The translations under genes and the position numbers were made by a program. Below are positions 36,909-46,606 of a stretch of 64,000 bases of DNA, piece after piece. The DNA comes from CAYJGJ01 sp964367585. GTDB lineage: Bacteria; Bacillota; Clostridia; Peptostreptococcales; Anaerovoracaceae. Every line of letters starts with the position of its first letter. The stretch's first letter is position 1. The stretch covers positions 1 to 64,000 of the forward strand of contig CAYIYH010000001.1 in the NCBI GenBank assembly GCA_964367585.1, written 5' to 3'. Below the pieces are notes generated by a model. It did not search any database. It was not told the DNA's origin and saw only the letters and a program-made list of their open reading frames with translations.

Positions 36909-38045
36909 TTACAAATTAAACATGTCTCTTACAACACTTCCAAATGTTTTCTTACTATGATAGCACTCAACGTCTACGACTTTTCCCATCGCCTCGATTG
37001 CCTTCTTCTGTTTAGAAGAAAGTTTTGTCGGAACCTCGAGTACTACTTTTACATATAAGTCTCCCATCCTACCATCACGCACATTTTTTATTCCCTTACC
37101 TTTAAGTCTAAAAACAGTGTTCGGTTGAGTTCCCGCAGGAAGTTTATATGTAACCTTTTCCGACAGTGTAGGGACGATTAGGCTATCACCCAAAGCTGCT
37201 TGATCAAAAGTTATTGGTATTTCAATTTGCATATCGCTACCACTTCTCTTAAATATTTTGTGCGGCAATACAGATATTATTATGTATACATCTCCATTTG
37301 GTCCATTATTTTCACCGACTTCACCTTGCCCCCTGAGTGGAATGATGCTGTCGTTATCTACACCGGCAGGAATCTCTACACTTAATTTTACAGAAGTCCT
37401 TTTTTTACCTTGTCCTTTGCAATCGGTGCAAGGAGAATCTATAATACTGCCTTTTCCATTACATTCATCACATGTAGACGATGATTGAAAAACCCCAAAT
37501 GGTGTTCTCTGCGATGTAGTTACCTGTCCCGACCCATTACATCTTGAACAAGTTTTCCTACTTGTTCCTGGCTTGCTTCCCTCGCCGTTACATGTGCCAC
37601 ATTTTACAAACTTATCGAGTTTAATTTCTTTTTTTGTACCAAATGCCGCCTCCTCGAATGTGATAGTTATAGACACCTGGATGTCTCGACCTTTAGTAGG
37701 ACCATTTCGCCTACGAGACCCTCCAAAGCCTCCGCCACCAAACATACTCCCGAAAACATCGAATATATCTTCAAATCCTCCTGCGCCAAATCCGCCGCCA
37801 CCAAATCCAGCATTAGGATCCACACCGGCATGACCAAACTTATCATATTTATTTTTTTTGTCAGCATCGGAAAGGATGGCATATGCTTCATTTGCTTCCT
37901 TAAACATCGCCTCGGCGTCTTTATCTCCCGGGTTTTTGTCCGGATGATATTTCATCGCCATTTTCCTATATGCTTTCTTTATCTCTTCGTCACTGGCTCC
38001 CTTTTTTAGCCCAAGAACTTCATAAAAATCTCGTTTTTCTGCCAT
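36909..38045 (-). CDS. dnaJ: chaperone DnaJ (Hsp40, type I)
   Basis: Co-chaperone stimulating DnaK ATPase. J domain (residues 1-70) with HPD ([10 protein letters not shown]), a Gly/Phe-rich linker (about 75-120), a zinc domain of four CxxCxGxG-type repeats ([32 protein letters not shown]), then the C-terminal substrate-binding domains. Length 378. SD AAAGGTG. Separated from dnaK by a 258-bp spacer carrying a long hairpin. Confidence 0.97.
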   Translation of the reverse strand: MAEKRDFYEVLGLKKGASDEEIKKAYRKMAMKYHPDKNPGDKDAEAMFKEANEAYAILSDADKKNKYDKFGHAGVDPNAGFGGGGFGAGGFEDIFDVFGSMFGGGGFGGSRRRNGPTKGRDIQVSITITFEEAAFGTKKEIKLDKFVKCGTCNGEGSKPGTSRKTCSRCNGSGQVTTSQRTPFGVFQSSSTCDECNGKGSIIDSPCTDCKGQGKKRTSVKLSVEIPAGVDNDSIIPLRGQGEVGENNGPNGDVYIIISVLPHKIFKRSGSDMQIEIPITFDQAALGDSLIVPTLSEKVTYKLPAGTQPNTVFRLKGKGIKNVRDGRMGDLYVKVVLEVPTKLSSKQKKAIEAMGKVVDVECYHSKKTFGSVVRDMFNL

Positions 38046-38156
38046 GTTTTCACCTTTTTATAATACTTAAAATTTCAATATTCCGTAATTCACAGAATTC
38101 AACACTAACCATAGTATGATAGAAATGTTATATCGTTTCCCTTTGATTCTTAATAA

Positions 38157-38229
38157 TGCAAAAGAATACTGTTTATACGCAAGTGAATTATTCACCTTTT
38201 GCATATAAACAGTAACTCTTTTTTTTTGC
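38157..38229. terminator. long hairpin in the dnaK-dnaJ spacer (attenuator or terminator)
   Basis: ACTGTTTAT (38168-38176) pairs with ATAAACAGT (38204-38212), with inner GCAA/TTGC pairing and a terminal GTGAA-tta-TTCAC hairpin (38183-38195). A run of nine T follows on the plus strand and a shorter T-rich stretch (TTCTTTTGC) follows on the minus strand. In the direction dnaK to dnaJ it could lower read-through or act as a processing site. Confidence 0.55.
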
Positions 38230-38303
38230 ACCGATATACAACTACACCGATACGTTAGCCTTACTTTAAATCACTAACTGCCTTTGCGCATACATTGTTC
38301 AAA

Positions 38304-40151
38304 CTATTTACTCTCGTCGTCTACAACTTCATATTCCGCATCTACTACGTTTTCATCGGCACTTTGCGATGCACCACCATCCGCCTGAGCATTCGCATCC
38401 ATGGCATCACCGGAATTGGACTGCTCATACATCTTCGCAGATATTGCATAGAATTTTTCTGTAAGTTTTTCTAGTTTTTCCTTTATTTCTTCAGGATTAT
38501 TTCTTTCTAACGATGCTTTCAAGTCATCTTTCGCAGTTGTTACTTCAGTTTTTTCCTCCTCAGAAATTTTTCCCTCTAATTCGCCTAGCGCTTTTTCAGT
38601 CTCATATATCATGTTTTCTGCTTGGTTATGAATTTCAATCTCTTCTTTTTTCTTTTTATCTTCTTCCGCATACATTTCAGCTTCTTTTACCTTTGCAGCT
38701 ATTTCTTCTTCCGAAAGTTTAGTAGAAGACGAGATTGTAATTTTTTGCTCTTGACCTGTTCCCATATCCTTAGCACTTACGTTAACTATACCATTTGCAT
38801 CTATGTCAAATGTAACTTCTATTTGTGGGACACCTCTTCTAGCCGGTGGAATTCCAGACAGTTGGAATCTTCCTAGAGTAATATTTCCGCTAGCCATCTC
38901 TCTTTCACCTTGCATTACATGTATGTCTACCGCTGTTTGGTTATCCGCGGCAGTAGAGAATATTTGACTCTTTTTCGTAGGTATAGTTGTATTTCTTTCT
39001 ATTAGCTTAGTTGCTACTCCACCTAATGTCTCGATAGATAATGAAAGTGGTGTAACATCTAATAGTAATACATCGTGAACTTCTCCGGTCAAAACACCTG
39101 CTTGAATCGCTGCTCCTATAGCGACGCATTCATCCGGGTTAATTCCTTTGAAAGGATCTTTTCCTGTAATTTTTTTCACAGCTTCTTGAACTGCAGGAAT
39201 ACGAGAAGAACCACCTACCATGATTACTTTTTCTATGTCGCTTGTAGATACACCTGCATCTGCCATTGCCTTTTTCATAGGCTCTATAGTTCTATCTACT
39301 AGTTTAGATGTAAGCTGATCGAATTTAGCTCTAGTTACATCTACATTCATATGTAATGGACCTGCTTCGCTAACTGTTATGAAAGGAAGGTTTACATTAG
39401 TAGTTTGCGCGCTTGAAAGTTCTTTCTTAGCTTTTTCCGCTGCCTCTTTTAATCTTTGGAGTGCCATATTATCTTTTCTCAAGTCAACGCCATTTTCCTT
39501 TGCAAAGCTGTCTGCAAGAAATGTCATCAATGCGTTGTCAAAGTCATCCCCCCCAAGCATAGTGTCTCCATTAGTAGCAAGAACCTCAAATACTCCCTCG
39601 CCTAATTCCAATACAGAAACGTCGAAAGTACCGCCACCTAAGTCATACACTAAAATCTTGTGTGCTCCCGTTTCTTTATCAAGTCCATATGCAAGTGATG
39701 CTGCGGTAGGTTCATTGATAATTCTTTTAACTTCCAATCCTGCAATTTTACCTGCATCTTTAGTAGCTTGTTTCTGCGCATCCGAGAAATATGCAGGAAC
39801 TGTGATTACTGCTTCTGAAACTTTTTCACCCAAATAGCTTTCTGCATCAGCCTTTAACTTTGATAGTATCATCGCTGAAATATCTTGCGGAGTGTATTTT
39901 TTTCCATCAATCTCTACAGTGTAGCCTTCCCCCATGTGTCTTTTAATTGAAGAGATTGTTCTTTCTGGATTAGTTACGGCTTGTCTTTTTGCAGTCTCTC
40001 CTACTAATCTTTCACCGTTTTTTGCAAAACCAACGATAGATGGAGTAGTTCTATTCCCCTCAGAATTTGTGATAACTGTAGGTTCTCCACCTTCCAATAC
40101 TGATACACAGCTATTTGTTGTTCCTAAGTCAATTCCTATTACTTTTGCCAT
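38304..40151 (-). CDS. dnaK: chaperone DnaK (Hsp70)
   Basis: ATP-driven chaperone of 615 residues. Phosphate-1 loop [11 protein letters not shown] at the N-terminus, [19 protein letters not shown] in part, [38 protein letters not shown] and the substrate domain ([16 protein letters not shown]) are intact; the C-terminal tail is acidic, ending [12 protein letters not shown]. Shortness relative to E. coli reflects the nucleotide-domain deletion typical of Gram-positive DnaK. The Shine-Dalgarno GAAAGGGGA lies unusually far upstream, with a hairpin between it and the ATG (40163-40185). Confidence 0.98.
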   Translation of the reverse strand: MAKVIGIDLGTTNSCVSVLEGGEPTVITNSEGNRTTPSIVGFAKNGERLVGETAKRQAVTNPERTISSIKRHMGEGYTVEIDGKKYTPQDISAMILSKLKADAESYLGEKVSEAVITVPAYFSDAQKQATKDAGKIAGLEVKRIINEPTAASLAYGLDKETGAHKILVYDLGGGTFDVSVLELGEGVFEVLATNGDTMLGGDDFDNALMTFLADSFAKENGVDLRKDNMALQRLKEAAEKAKKELSSAQTTNVNLPFITVSEAGPLHMNVDVTRAKFDQLTSKLVDRTIEPMKKAMADAGVSTSDIEKVIMVGGSSRIPAVQEAVKKITGKDPFKGINPDECVAIGAAIQAGVLTGEVHDVLLLDVTPLSLSIETLGGVATKLIERNTTIPTKKSQIFSTAADNQTAVDIHVMQGEREMASGNITLGRFQLSGIPPARRGVPQIEVTFDIDANGIVNVSAKDMGTGQEQKITISSSTKLSEEEIAAKVKEAEMYAEEDKKKKEEIEIHNQAENMIYETEKALGELEGKISEEEKTEVTTAKDDLKASLERNNPEEIKEKLEKLTEKFYAISAKMYEQSNSGDAMDANAQADGGASQSADENVVDAEYEVVDDESK

Positions 40152-40162
40152 TTTTCATTTTC

Positions 40163-40185
40163 GTTACCATTAATATTATGGTAAC
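40163..40185 (-). promoter_or_regulatory. hairpin between Shine-Dalgarno and start codon of dnaK
   Basis: GTTACCAT (40163-40170) and ATGGTAAC (40178-40185) form a perfect 8-bp stem with a 7-nt loop. The GAAAGGGGA ribosome site (40186-40194) is immediately 5' of the stem on the mRNA, and the ATG follows 11 nt after it. Linear SD-to-start spacing is about 34 nt; with the hairpin folded it becomes about 11-12 nt. Confidence 0.65.
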
Positions 40186-40287
40186 TCCCCTTTCTTTTTA
40201 TATTATTTTTTATTACTTTATTGTTTTTCTGTTGTTCTTATCTTCTAAAATTTTATTTTTTTTGTATTCGATCTTGCGAATCACTAT

Positions 40288-40890
40288 TTACTTTTTTACT
40301 TTTACCATAGATGGCCTCAATACTTTTCCTTTCAACAAATATCCTTTTTGTAAAGTCTCCGTTATTTTACCACTTTCAATATCCCCCGATTCTTCCATCA
40401 TGATAGCATTGTGCATATTAGGGTCAAATTCCTCACCATTCGACTTGATTTCTTCTACACCCGCATTAATAAGGACTTGATTCTGTTGTTTCAACACCAT
40501 ATTCATGCCTTCTAAGAATTTATCATCACTACTTCCTTGCAAGATTGCCCTTTCAAAATTATCCAAGACATTAAGAATGTCTAATATAATCTTTTCATTT
40601 GCGAAGGCGAATATGTCCGACTTTTCTTTTTCTACTCTTTTCTTATAGTTTTGAAAATCTGCCATTAGCCTCATATATTTTTCCTGAAAGCCTTCTGTAT
40701 CTTCCTCATTTGCTGACTGGCTTTGTTTAGTTGATACTTCGTCCTCCGGATTCTTGTCCGCGTTTCTCTCGTTTGAGTCGTCCTGAGAGTTTTGTTCTTT
40801 TATCTCTTCACTGTCTTGTATTTTCTCTTTATCCAAAATATCCTCTGTCTTCTCCTTTGCTGTCTTGCTTATTTTATCGTCTTTACTCAT
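40288..40890 (-). CDS. grpE: nucleotide exchange factor GrpE
   Basis: Releases ADP from DnaK. A charged, disordered N-terminal third (residues 1 to about 65, rich in D, E, K, S) is followed by the long dimerisation helix (EKYMRLMADFQNYKKRVEKE region) and the C-terminal beta domain (GVEEIKSNGEEFDPNMHNAI in part, GYLLKGKVLRPSMVKV). Start at 40890 is preferred: GGAG lies just upstream and the ATG overlaps the hrcA end by 8 bp; an in-frame ATG four codons earlier is also possible. 200 residues. Confidence 0.95.
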   Translation of the reverse strand: MSKDDKISKTAKEKTEDILDKEKIQDSEEIKEQNSQDDSNERNADKNPEDEVSTKQSQSANEEDTEGFQEKYMRLMADFQNYKKRVEKEKSDIFAFANEKIILDILNVLDNFERAILQGSSDDKFLEGMNMVLKQQNQVLINAGVEEIKSNGEEFDPNMHNAIMMEESGDIESGKITETLQKGYLLKGKVLRPSMVKVKK

Positions 40891-41926
40891 CCACTTCTCC
40901 ATTTCCTAACTTAAATGTTTGATTCAAATTATCTGTCAAAAACTCTATCAAAGAGGTTACTTCCGCATATTTCATCCTCGTTGGGCCAATTACGCCTATT
41001 TTACCTACTAGTTTTCCGTCTACATGATACGTTGCTGTAACTAACGAACAATCATTCATGGTTTCGTCACAATTTTCCTCGCCTATAGTCACTCTTATTC
41101 CATCTTCTCGGTCAATAATCCTCTTCGTGAAATCATCTTTTTTATTTAACATTTCGATAAAGCCTTTTGCCCTTTCGAAATCATTATACTCCGGCATACT
41201 AAATATATTAGTAAGGCCATCCATATATATATTCACATTGAGCATATCTTCCAATGTTTTGATAAAATTAGGCATAATATTTTCCGCTAGAGGAGATATC
41301 GCATTGATATCCGCCTGCAGATTTTCTATTATTGTATTTTGCAATACATCACTCAATTTTTTACCCTTATAACTATACGTCATAGTTTTTGCAAGCAGTT
41401 GCAGATTTTCCTCATTATATGGAACCGTCAGTCGGAGTGCTGTATTCGATACTTTTCCCGTTTCGGAAACAATCATAAGGACAACAGTCGTATCATCGAC
41501 CGGCAAAATATTAATATACTTTAATATATCCTCGTCCTGGGTAGGAGTCATTGCAAAAGAGGCTAAATTAGTTATCTCCGAAAGAATTGAGGCCGCGTGT
41601 CTAATCGTTTTCTCGAACTCTGTCACATTTTCTCTAAGCCTATCCGCTATTGAATTCTTTTCACTAATAGTAAGTTCTTTTTTTTCCATTATTTGATTTA
41701 CATATAATCTATACGCCTTATCGGAAGGAATTCTTCCCGCAGACGCATGAGGATGCGTGAGATACCCCATATCCTCAAGATCTGACATCTCGTTACGTAT
41801 AGTTGCAGGACTAATTTCCAGCTCAATATGTTTTGATAAAGTCCTAGAGCCGACAGGTTCAGCATTTTTAACATAATCGCTTATTATCGCCTGTAATATT
41901 TTTAGCTTTCGTTCCGACAGTTCCAT
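40883..41926 (-). CDS. hrcA: heat-inducible transcription repressor HrcA
   Basis: Represses class I heat-shock operons by binding CIRCE. Winged-helix N-terminus (LSERKLKILQAIISDYV, EPVGSRTLSKH, SPATIRNEMSDLEDMGYL in part, HPHASAGRIPSDKAYR), then the GAF-like and dimerisation domains ending GVIGPTRMKYAEV. The ATG at 41926 with AAAGGAG gives 347 residues. An in-frame ATG at 41962 falls inside the CIRCE element and is rejected. Head of hrcA-grpE-dnaK-dnaJ. Confidence 0.96.
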   Translation of the reverse strand: MELSERKLKILQAIISDYVKNAEPVGSRTLSKHIELEISPATIRNEMSDLEDMGYLTHPHASAGRIPSDKAYRLYVNQIMEKKELTISEKNSIADRLRENVTEFEKTIRHAASILSEITNLASFAMTPTQDEDILKYINILPVDDTTVVLMIVSETGKVSNTALRLTVPYNEENLQLLAKTMTYSYKGKKLSDVLQNTIIENLQADINAISPLAENIMPNFIKTLEDMLNVNIYMDGLTNIFSMPEYNDFERAKGFIEMLNKKDDFTKRIIDREDGIRVTIGEENCDETMNDCSLVTATYHVDGKLVGKIGVIGPTRMKYAEVTSLIEFLTDNLNQTFKLGNGEVDE

Positions 41927-41955
41927 TTCGACTCCTTTCGTTTCTTCATTGATTG

Positions 41956-41982
41956 TTAGCACTCACAGCGATTGAGTGCTAA
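41956..41982. promoter_or_regulatory. CIRCE operator
   Basis: Perfect match to the CIRCE consensus: TTAGCACTC, nine bases, GAGTGCTAA. It lies in the leader between the promoter and the hrcA start, the standard position for HrcA autoregulation of the dnaK operon. Confidence 0.98.
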
Positions 41983-41992
41983 TCACGCTTAA

Positions 41993-42021
41993 AATATATC
42001 ACCCCTTTTTTGAATTGTCAA
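41993..42021 (-). promoter_or_regulatory. sigma-A type promoter of hrcA-grpE-dnaK-dnaJ
   Basis: Minus strand TTGACA (-35), 17-bp spacer, TATATT (-10). The predicted start point lies at or just before CIRCE. Confidence 0.88.
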
Positions 42022-42027
42022 GGGGTG
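42000..42027. promoter_or_regulatory. perfect inverted repeat overlapping the hrcA -35 box
   Basis: CACCCCTT (42000-42007) and AAGGGGTG (42020-42027) with a 12-bp centre cover the -35 box and most of the spacer. It does not match the CtsR heptad repeats. A second repressor site is one reading. The 90 bp between it and the acyltransferase stop carry only A/T-rich sequence and motif copy B (42075-42110). Confidence 0.55.
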
Positions 42028-42074
42028 AATTGAATATTTTTTATATTTTTTTTAAAATGAAAAGGTCCTCCATA

Positions 42075-42110
42075 TAATGGTCTTTCTTGGGAGAATTACT
42101 ATTACAACTT
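42075..42110 (+). repeat. copy B of the short dispersed GAGAATTA motif
   Basis: TATAATGGTCTTTCTTGGG followed by AGAATTA resembles 56240-56256 (ACAATAGTCTCTTATGTG then AGAATTA) and 25883-25893. Complementary arms are missing in this copy. Located in the spacer downstream of the acyltransferase gene. Confidence 0.3.
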
Positions 42111-42118
42111 GAACCGTT

Positions 42119-43201
42119 TCATTTATTCCTTATTATTTTTCGCAACAATACAATAAACATTTTTTCGATTACTCCGAGCATCAATACCACTTTATTAACA
42201 ATATATATAAATATCTTGTATGACCCATCTACTACGAAATCATACATTTTCGATATCGGCTTTGATGAAAGAACGAAGACACATATACATGCATACGCAA
42301 ATATTAATACGTAATATAGCATTTGATTTTCGGGGAATATTCCCAAAAAAATACTTTCCTGCTTAACCCAATATCTTATTATTAAGTGGAAAATATATAT
42401 TGGCATCGTGTTTACGCCTACGTATACAAGATAACTATTTTTATTGGGAATTATGTTAATCATTAGTATGATCCACATACAAGCAAGCACGAAGATTATT
42501 GCTCTTCCAATAATATCATAGTACCACAATACGTTAATCTCCGCTGCGGGAGATTTTAATAAATAAAAGCCTACACTCAATTGGTCGACAAAAAATGCTA
42601 AAAATACGGAGGCCCCTACAAGCAATATTGCAAGTATAATACAAGTTCTCTTTTTGAGGGCCCTTAATTTTGTTAAAGTATCCTTGTCACAATAATATCC
42701 TAGCAAGAAGAATGGAAAATAAGAAACCATTCTTCCAAGTGCCCATGTATCCGAAAGCCAAGATACTTGACCTGCAAATAAGTATACGAGCATGCTTATC
42801 GTAAAAATATGGGGAATCTTTATATAGTCTTTTAATAAAAATCTATAGAAAAATAGTGCGAAGAGGTACCATAAAGCAAAAGGGGGCAGATCCCAATAAA
42901 AATTGGCATTCCCATAGAAAAAGTGTCTTACAAAATAGAAAAATGGAGTAAAAAACCACAATGGCCATAAAAACGTTTGAAAAGCAGTCTCTCTAGCTCT
43001 ATCTGGTTTCTTAGAAAAATATCCAGACAAAAACACAAATGCTTGCATGACAAACACATTAATTGTGATATATATAATCCCACTAAGCGAAGCTTGACTA
43101 AAGCTCCCCGCAACTCTCGTAAAATGGGAAAGAGGAATCGACCAAATCAACAATCCTCTGAACGCATCAAACATGTAATCTCTTTGTTTTATTTGACTCA
43201 T
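42119..43201 (-). CDS. acyltransferase 3 family membrane protein
   Basis: Polytopic membrane protein of 360 residues with about ten transmembrane segments. Family marks: an N-terminal RDYMFDAFRGLLIWSIPLSHF with the conserved Arg-Gly and His, a LSGYFSKK turn, LWYLFALFFYR, and the later YFPFFLLGYYCDK. Such proteins transfer acyl groups to surface carbohydrates or peptidoglycan. GGAG at good distance favours the ATG at 43201 over 43207. It interrupts the usual lepA-hemW-hrcA order. The acceptor cannot be predicted. Confidence 0.82.
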   Translation of the reverse strand: MSQIKQRDYMFDAFRGLLIWSIPLSHFTRVAGSFSQASLSGIIYITINVFVMQAFVFLSGYFSKKPDRARETAFQTFLWPLWFFTPFFYFVRHFFYGNANFYWDLPPFALWYLFALFFYRFLLKDYIKIPHIFTISMLVYLFAGQVSWLSDTWALGRMVSYFPFFLLGYYCDKDTLTKLRALKKRTCIILAILLVGASVFLAFFVDQLSVGFYLLKSPAAEINVLWYYDIIGRAIIFVLACMWIILMINIIPNKNSYLVYVGVNTMPIYIFHLIIRYWVKQESIFLGIFPENQMLYYVLIFAYACICVFVLSSKPISKMYDFVVDGSYKIFIYIVNKVVLMLGVIEKMFIVLLRKIIRNK

Positions 43202-43225
43202 ACACATCTCCTACACATGGCATTA

Positions 43226-44524
43226 CTATACAAATTCAGACATAATACGATTTGAAATGTCTATGCCCTTTTTACTTAAATATAATCTATCATTTTCTTC
43301 TATAATATAAAAATCATCGAAAATCCACGATGAAATCTCTCGAATTTCGTTGAATGCATCCCAAAAGTCGACATCAAATCTTGATTTAAAATCTAATATA
43401 CTAATGCCATCTGACTTTCTCAATCCGGTAAATACATACTCGGACATTGTTTCTTCGACAGTATTTTCATTATACTCTCTAAAGTCTAAAGTTGCAAATT
43501 CTAAACTATTTTGGTAAGAAAACCTCTTATTATTAATAAATGAAGACGCACCACTGCCTACTCCCAAATAATCATCCATATTCCAATACTTCAGGTTATG
43601 CCTACATTTATAACTGTATTTTGGAATGTCATTTGCATTGATAAGAAGATCTTTTTTGCTCTGCAGGCCATTCTTTATTTTTGAGGCATTAGATATTTCG
43701 TAACATTCATAATTGTTTTGATGTAATTTTTTTCTCGCAATTGAATACATTTTCCTATCGACGATGTCCGACGCTTGCTTCATGATTCCTTCTTTAATCA
43801 TATTATAAATTGGAGTTTCTTCTTCAATTTGTAACGAATAAAATGAAATGTGCTCAGGGGAAAGAGAAATGGCTTCTTCCAATGTATCTTCCCAATCAGA
43901 AACAGTTTGTCCAGGAAGGCCAAATATCAAGTCTACATTAATATTATCGAAGCCACACTCTCTTGCAATTGCAAAAGACTCTAAAATATCTTTTTTGTTG
44001 TGACTCCTTCCGATTGCCTTCAAGAGAGAATCGGACATTGACTGTACTCCAATGCTCAATCTATTTATCCCAAAATTTCTGTAGTCCTGAAGTTTTTTTC
44101 TCGTAAGCGTTTTGGGATTAGATTCAATAGTTATTTCAGCGTCGGGTGTTACAATAAATTGATTTTTGACTGTTTCTACTATGTTTGCAATCAGACTAGA
44201 ATCTAAGATGGAAGGAGTTCCACCCCCTATAAAAATAGAATCTACTATATACTCTTTATTCATAGCATCGTCGAAAATAATATGTATATTATTATCACCC
44301 TTTGTCTCGGCATCTATTACACTTTCGGTTTTAGAATAAATTGGTGTGTCACATGGAGGAGTATCACTTGAAGGGTTTTTTGCTATTTTTTGTATTTCCA
44401 ACACTAAACTATCGACATATCGAATGTGTTCCTCTGCGTTACCATTCGTCAAAGAATAAAAGTCACAGTAGAAACACTTAGATAGACAAAATGGTATATG
44501 TATATATATTCCAAGTTTTTTCAT
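43226..44524 (-). CDS. hemW: radical SAM heme chaperone HemW
   Basis: HemN-like protein that delivers heme rather than oxidising coproporphyrinogen. Radical SAM cluster cysteines Cys13, Cys17 and Cys20 in PFCLSKCFYC; FIGGGTPSIL, ESNPKTLT, RLSIGVQSM and NVDLIFGLPGQT follow. The C-terminal winged-helix domain has GLRKSDGISILDF. At 432 residues it is about 45-50 longer than usual because of an insertion near residues 52-97, before FIGGGTPS. No strong ribosome site; it starts 24 bp after lepA. Confidence 0.9.
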   Translation of the reverse strand: MKKLGIYIHIPFCLSKCFYCDFYSLTNGNAEEHIRYVDSLVLEIQKIAKNPSSDTPPCDTPIYSKTESVIDAETKGDNNIHIIFDDAMNKEYIVDSIFIGGGTPSILDSSLIANIVETVKNQFIVTPDAEITIESNPKTLTRKKLQDYRNFGINRLSIGVQSMSDSLLKAIGRSHNKKDILESFAIARECGFDNINVDLIFGLPGQTVSDWEDTLEEAISLSPEHISFYSLQIEEETPIYNMIKEGIMKQASDIVDRKMYSIARKKLHQNNYECYEISNASKIKNGLQSKKDLLINANDIPKYSYKCRHNLKYWNMDDYLGVGSGASSFINNKRFSYQNSLEFATLDFREYNENTVEETMSEYVFTGLRKSDGISILDFKSRFDVDFWDAFNEIREISSWIFDDFYIIEENDRLYLSKKGIDISNRIMSEFV

Positions 44525-44548
44525 TTTACATTGCCAGATTGATTACAA

Positions 44549-46357
44549 TTACTTGTTATCATCATACTTCAACACGGCAGTGAAAGCTTCTTGGGGAACT
44601 TCTACCGATCCAAATTGTCTCATCCTTTTCTTGCCTTCTTTTTGTTTTTGAAGCAACTTCTTCTTCCTTGAAATATCACCACCGTAACATTTTGCTATTA
44701 CATCTTTTCGCAAAGCCCTTACGGTTTCACGGGAAATTACTTTTTGCCCTATAGACGCCTGTATCGGAATCTCGAATTGGTGCATAGGTATAATCTCTTT
44801 TAGTTTTTGACACACAAACTTTCCTCTTTGATATGCCCGCGATTCATGGACAATCATGGAAAAAGCATCTACTAAATCTTTGTTGAGTAATATGTCCATC
44901 TTAACTACATTAGTCCTCTCATATCTTATGAATTCATAATCAAGTGAGCCATATCCCCTCGTCTTAGACTTCAATGCATCAAAAAAGTCATATATAACTT
45001 CATTCAAAGGCATTTCGTAATGAAGTTGAACCCTTGTCTTTGTCACATATTCCATGTTTATCATCTTGCCGCGTCTCTCTTGACATATCTCCATAATCGC
45101 CCCTACATATTCATTAGGTATCATTATATCTGCCTTGACTATAGGCTCTTCTATCCAAGCAATCATAGTCTGTTGAGGTAAGTTAGAAGGGTTTTGAACA
45201 TACTCCTCTTTTCCATTATTCATAACGACCTTATATATTACACTCGGTGAAGTCGTTATTACACTTAAATTAAACTCTCTTTCCAGTCTCTCAACAATTA
45301 TTTCCATGTGCAAAAGACCTAAAAAGCCACACCTAAATCCAAATCCTAATGCGGCAGACGTCTCAGGTTCAAAAAGGAAAGCTGCATCATTTACCTGTAA
45401 CTTTTGGAGAGCATCTACGACGGCTTCATATTTTTCACCCTCTGCTGGATAAATCCCACAATACACCATAGACTGCACTTTTTTGTATCCAGGAAGTGGT
45501 TCGAGTGCAGGATCATCCGATTTTGTTACAGTATCTCCAACCCTAGCATCTTTTACTTGTTTAATGCTTGCACATATATAGCCTACCTCACCAGCTCTTA
45601 AAACTTTGCAAGGAGTATGAGAAGGGGCCATGACACCAACTTCTGTTACCTCAAATTTTTTCCCACTATTCATCAGTAAGATATTATCGCCTTTTTCTAC
45701 TTTTCCATCGTAAATACGTGTGTATACAACGACTCCTTTGTAGTTGTCATACATCGAATCAAAAATCAATGCTTTTAGTTTTCCATCGATATCACCACCC
45801 GGTGGCGGTATTTTCTGAACAACACATTCTAACAATTCGTCTATTCCTATTCCTGCTTTTGCAGAGATCAAGGGTGCGTTCTCCGCATCGAGGCCTATCA
45901 CATCTTCGATTTCCAGCTTGATTTCATCTGGCCTTGCACTTGCAAGATCTATCTTATTCAGGCATGGCAAAATCTCTAAATTTTCATCTAATGCAAGATA
46001 TACATTGGCTAGTGTCTGTGCTTCAACACCTTGCGCTGCATCTACTACAAGAACGGCTCCCTCACAGGCGGCTAAACTCCTTGAAACCTCATATGTAAAA
46101 TCGACGTGACCTGGAGTGTCTATTAAATTAAAAATATACTCGTGTCCATCATTTGCTTTATATACAAGTCTGCTCGATTGAAGTTTTATAGTAATCCCTC
46201 TTTCTCTTTCGAGATCCATATTATCGAGAAATTGTTCTTTCATATCTCTATCGGCAACAAGACCAGTATTTTCTATTATACGGTCTGCCAAGGTAGATTT
46301 TCCGTGGTCAATATGTGCAATAATACTAAAATTTCTTATATAATCTTGATAATTCAT
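44549..46357 (-). CDS. lepA: elongation factor 4 (LepA)
   Basis: Ribosome-associated translational GTPase that back-translocates or aids assembly. G1 [11 protein letters not shown]3 DTPGHVDF, G4 NKID, then EF-G-like domains and the LepA-specific C-terminal domain ([21 protein letters not shown] in part, [11 protein letters not shown]). Length 602, typical. Upstream of hemW as in many Firmicutes. The 249-bp region before it (46358-46606) holds the inverted repeat at 46471-46518 and no visible gene. Confidence 0.97.
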   Translation of the reverse strand: MNYQDYIRNFSIIAHIDHGKSTLADRIIENTGLVADRDMKEQFLDNMDLERERGITIKLQSSRLVYKANDGHEYIFNLIDTPGHVDFTYEVSRSLAACEGAVLVVDAAQGVEAQTLANVYLALDENLEILPCLNKIDLASARPDEIKLEIEDVIGLDAENAPLISAKAGIGIDELLECVVQKIPPPGGDIDGKLKALIFDSMYDNYKGVVVYTRIYDGKVEKGDNILLMNSGKKFEVTEVGVMAPSHTPCKVLRAGEVGYICASIKQVKDARVGDTVTKSDDPALEPLPGYKKVQSMVYCGIYPAEGEKYEAVVDALQKLQVNDAAFLFEPETSAALGFGFRCGFLGLLHMEIIVERLEREFNLSVITTSPSVIYKVVMNNGKEEYVQNPSNLPQQTMIAWIEEPIVKADIMIPNEYVGAIMEICQERRGKMINMEYVTKTRVQLHYEMPLNEVIYDFFDALKSKTRGYGSLDYEFIRYERTNVVKMDILLNKDLVDAFSMIVHESRAYQRGKFVCQKLKEIIPMHQFEIPIQASIGQKVISRETVRALRKDVIAKCYGGDISRKKKLLQKQKEGKKRMRQFGSVEVPQEAFTAVLKYDDNK

Positions 46358-46470
46358 CTAAAACCTTACTTTTATATCTCTCATTGTATGACAAACAATC
46401 TAAAATTTAACTCATGAATCAGTGTTAAACTAGATTACAATAACTATTAGCGACGAATAATTCGATAGAG

Positions 46471-46518
46471 AGTCGCCAAGTCATCACGTATCGAATACAA
46501 TTGATGTTCTTGGCGACT
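46471..46518. other. 10-bp perfect inverted repeat between the redox operon and lepA
   Basis: AGTCGCCAAG (46471-46480) pairs with CTTGGCGACT (46509-46518) around a 28-nt loop that has an inner CATC/GATG pairing. No T-run follows on either strand, so it is not a classical terminator. It may be a terminator lacking the tail, a structured leader of lepA or a protein-binding site. Confidence 0.45.
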
Positions 46519-46606
46519 ACAGATTCAGAATATGCTATTCATTATTATAGAACGTTCTCTTAATATTTTTACATATATTTGTAAAACTTAAGTATCTATA
46601 TTTATC

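Noticed and set aside
41927..41962. hrcA starting at 41962
   Set aside because: This ATG lies inside the CIRCE operator; the ATG at 41926 has the ribosome site and the family N-terminus.
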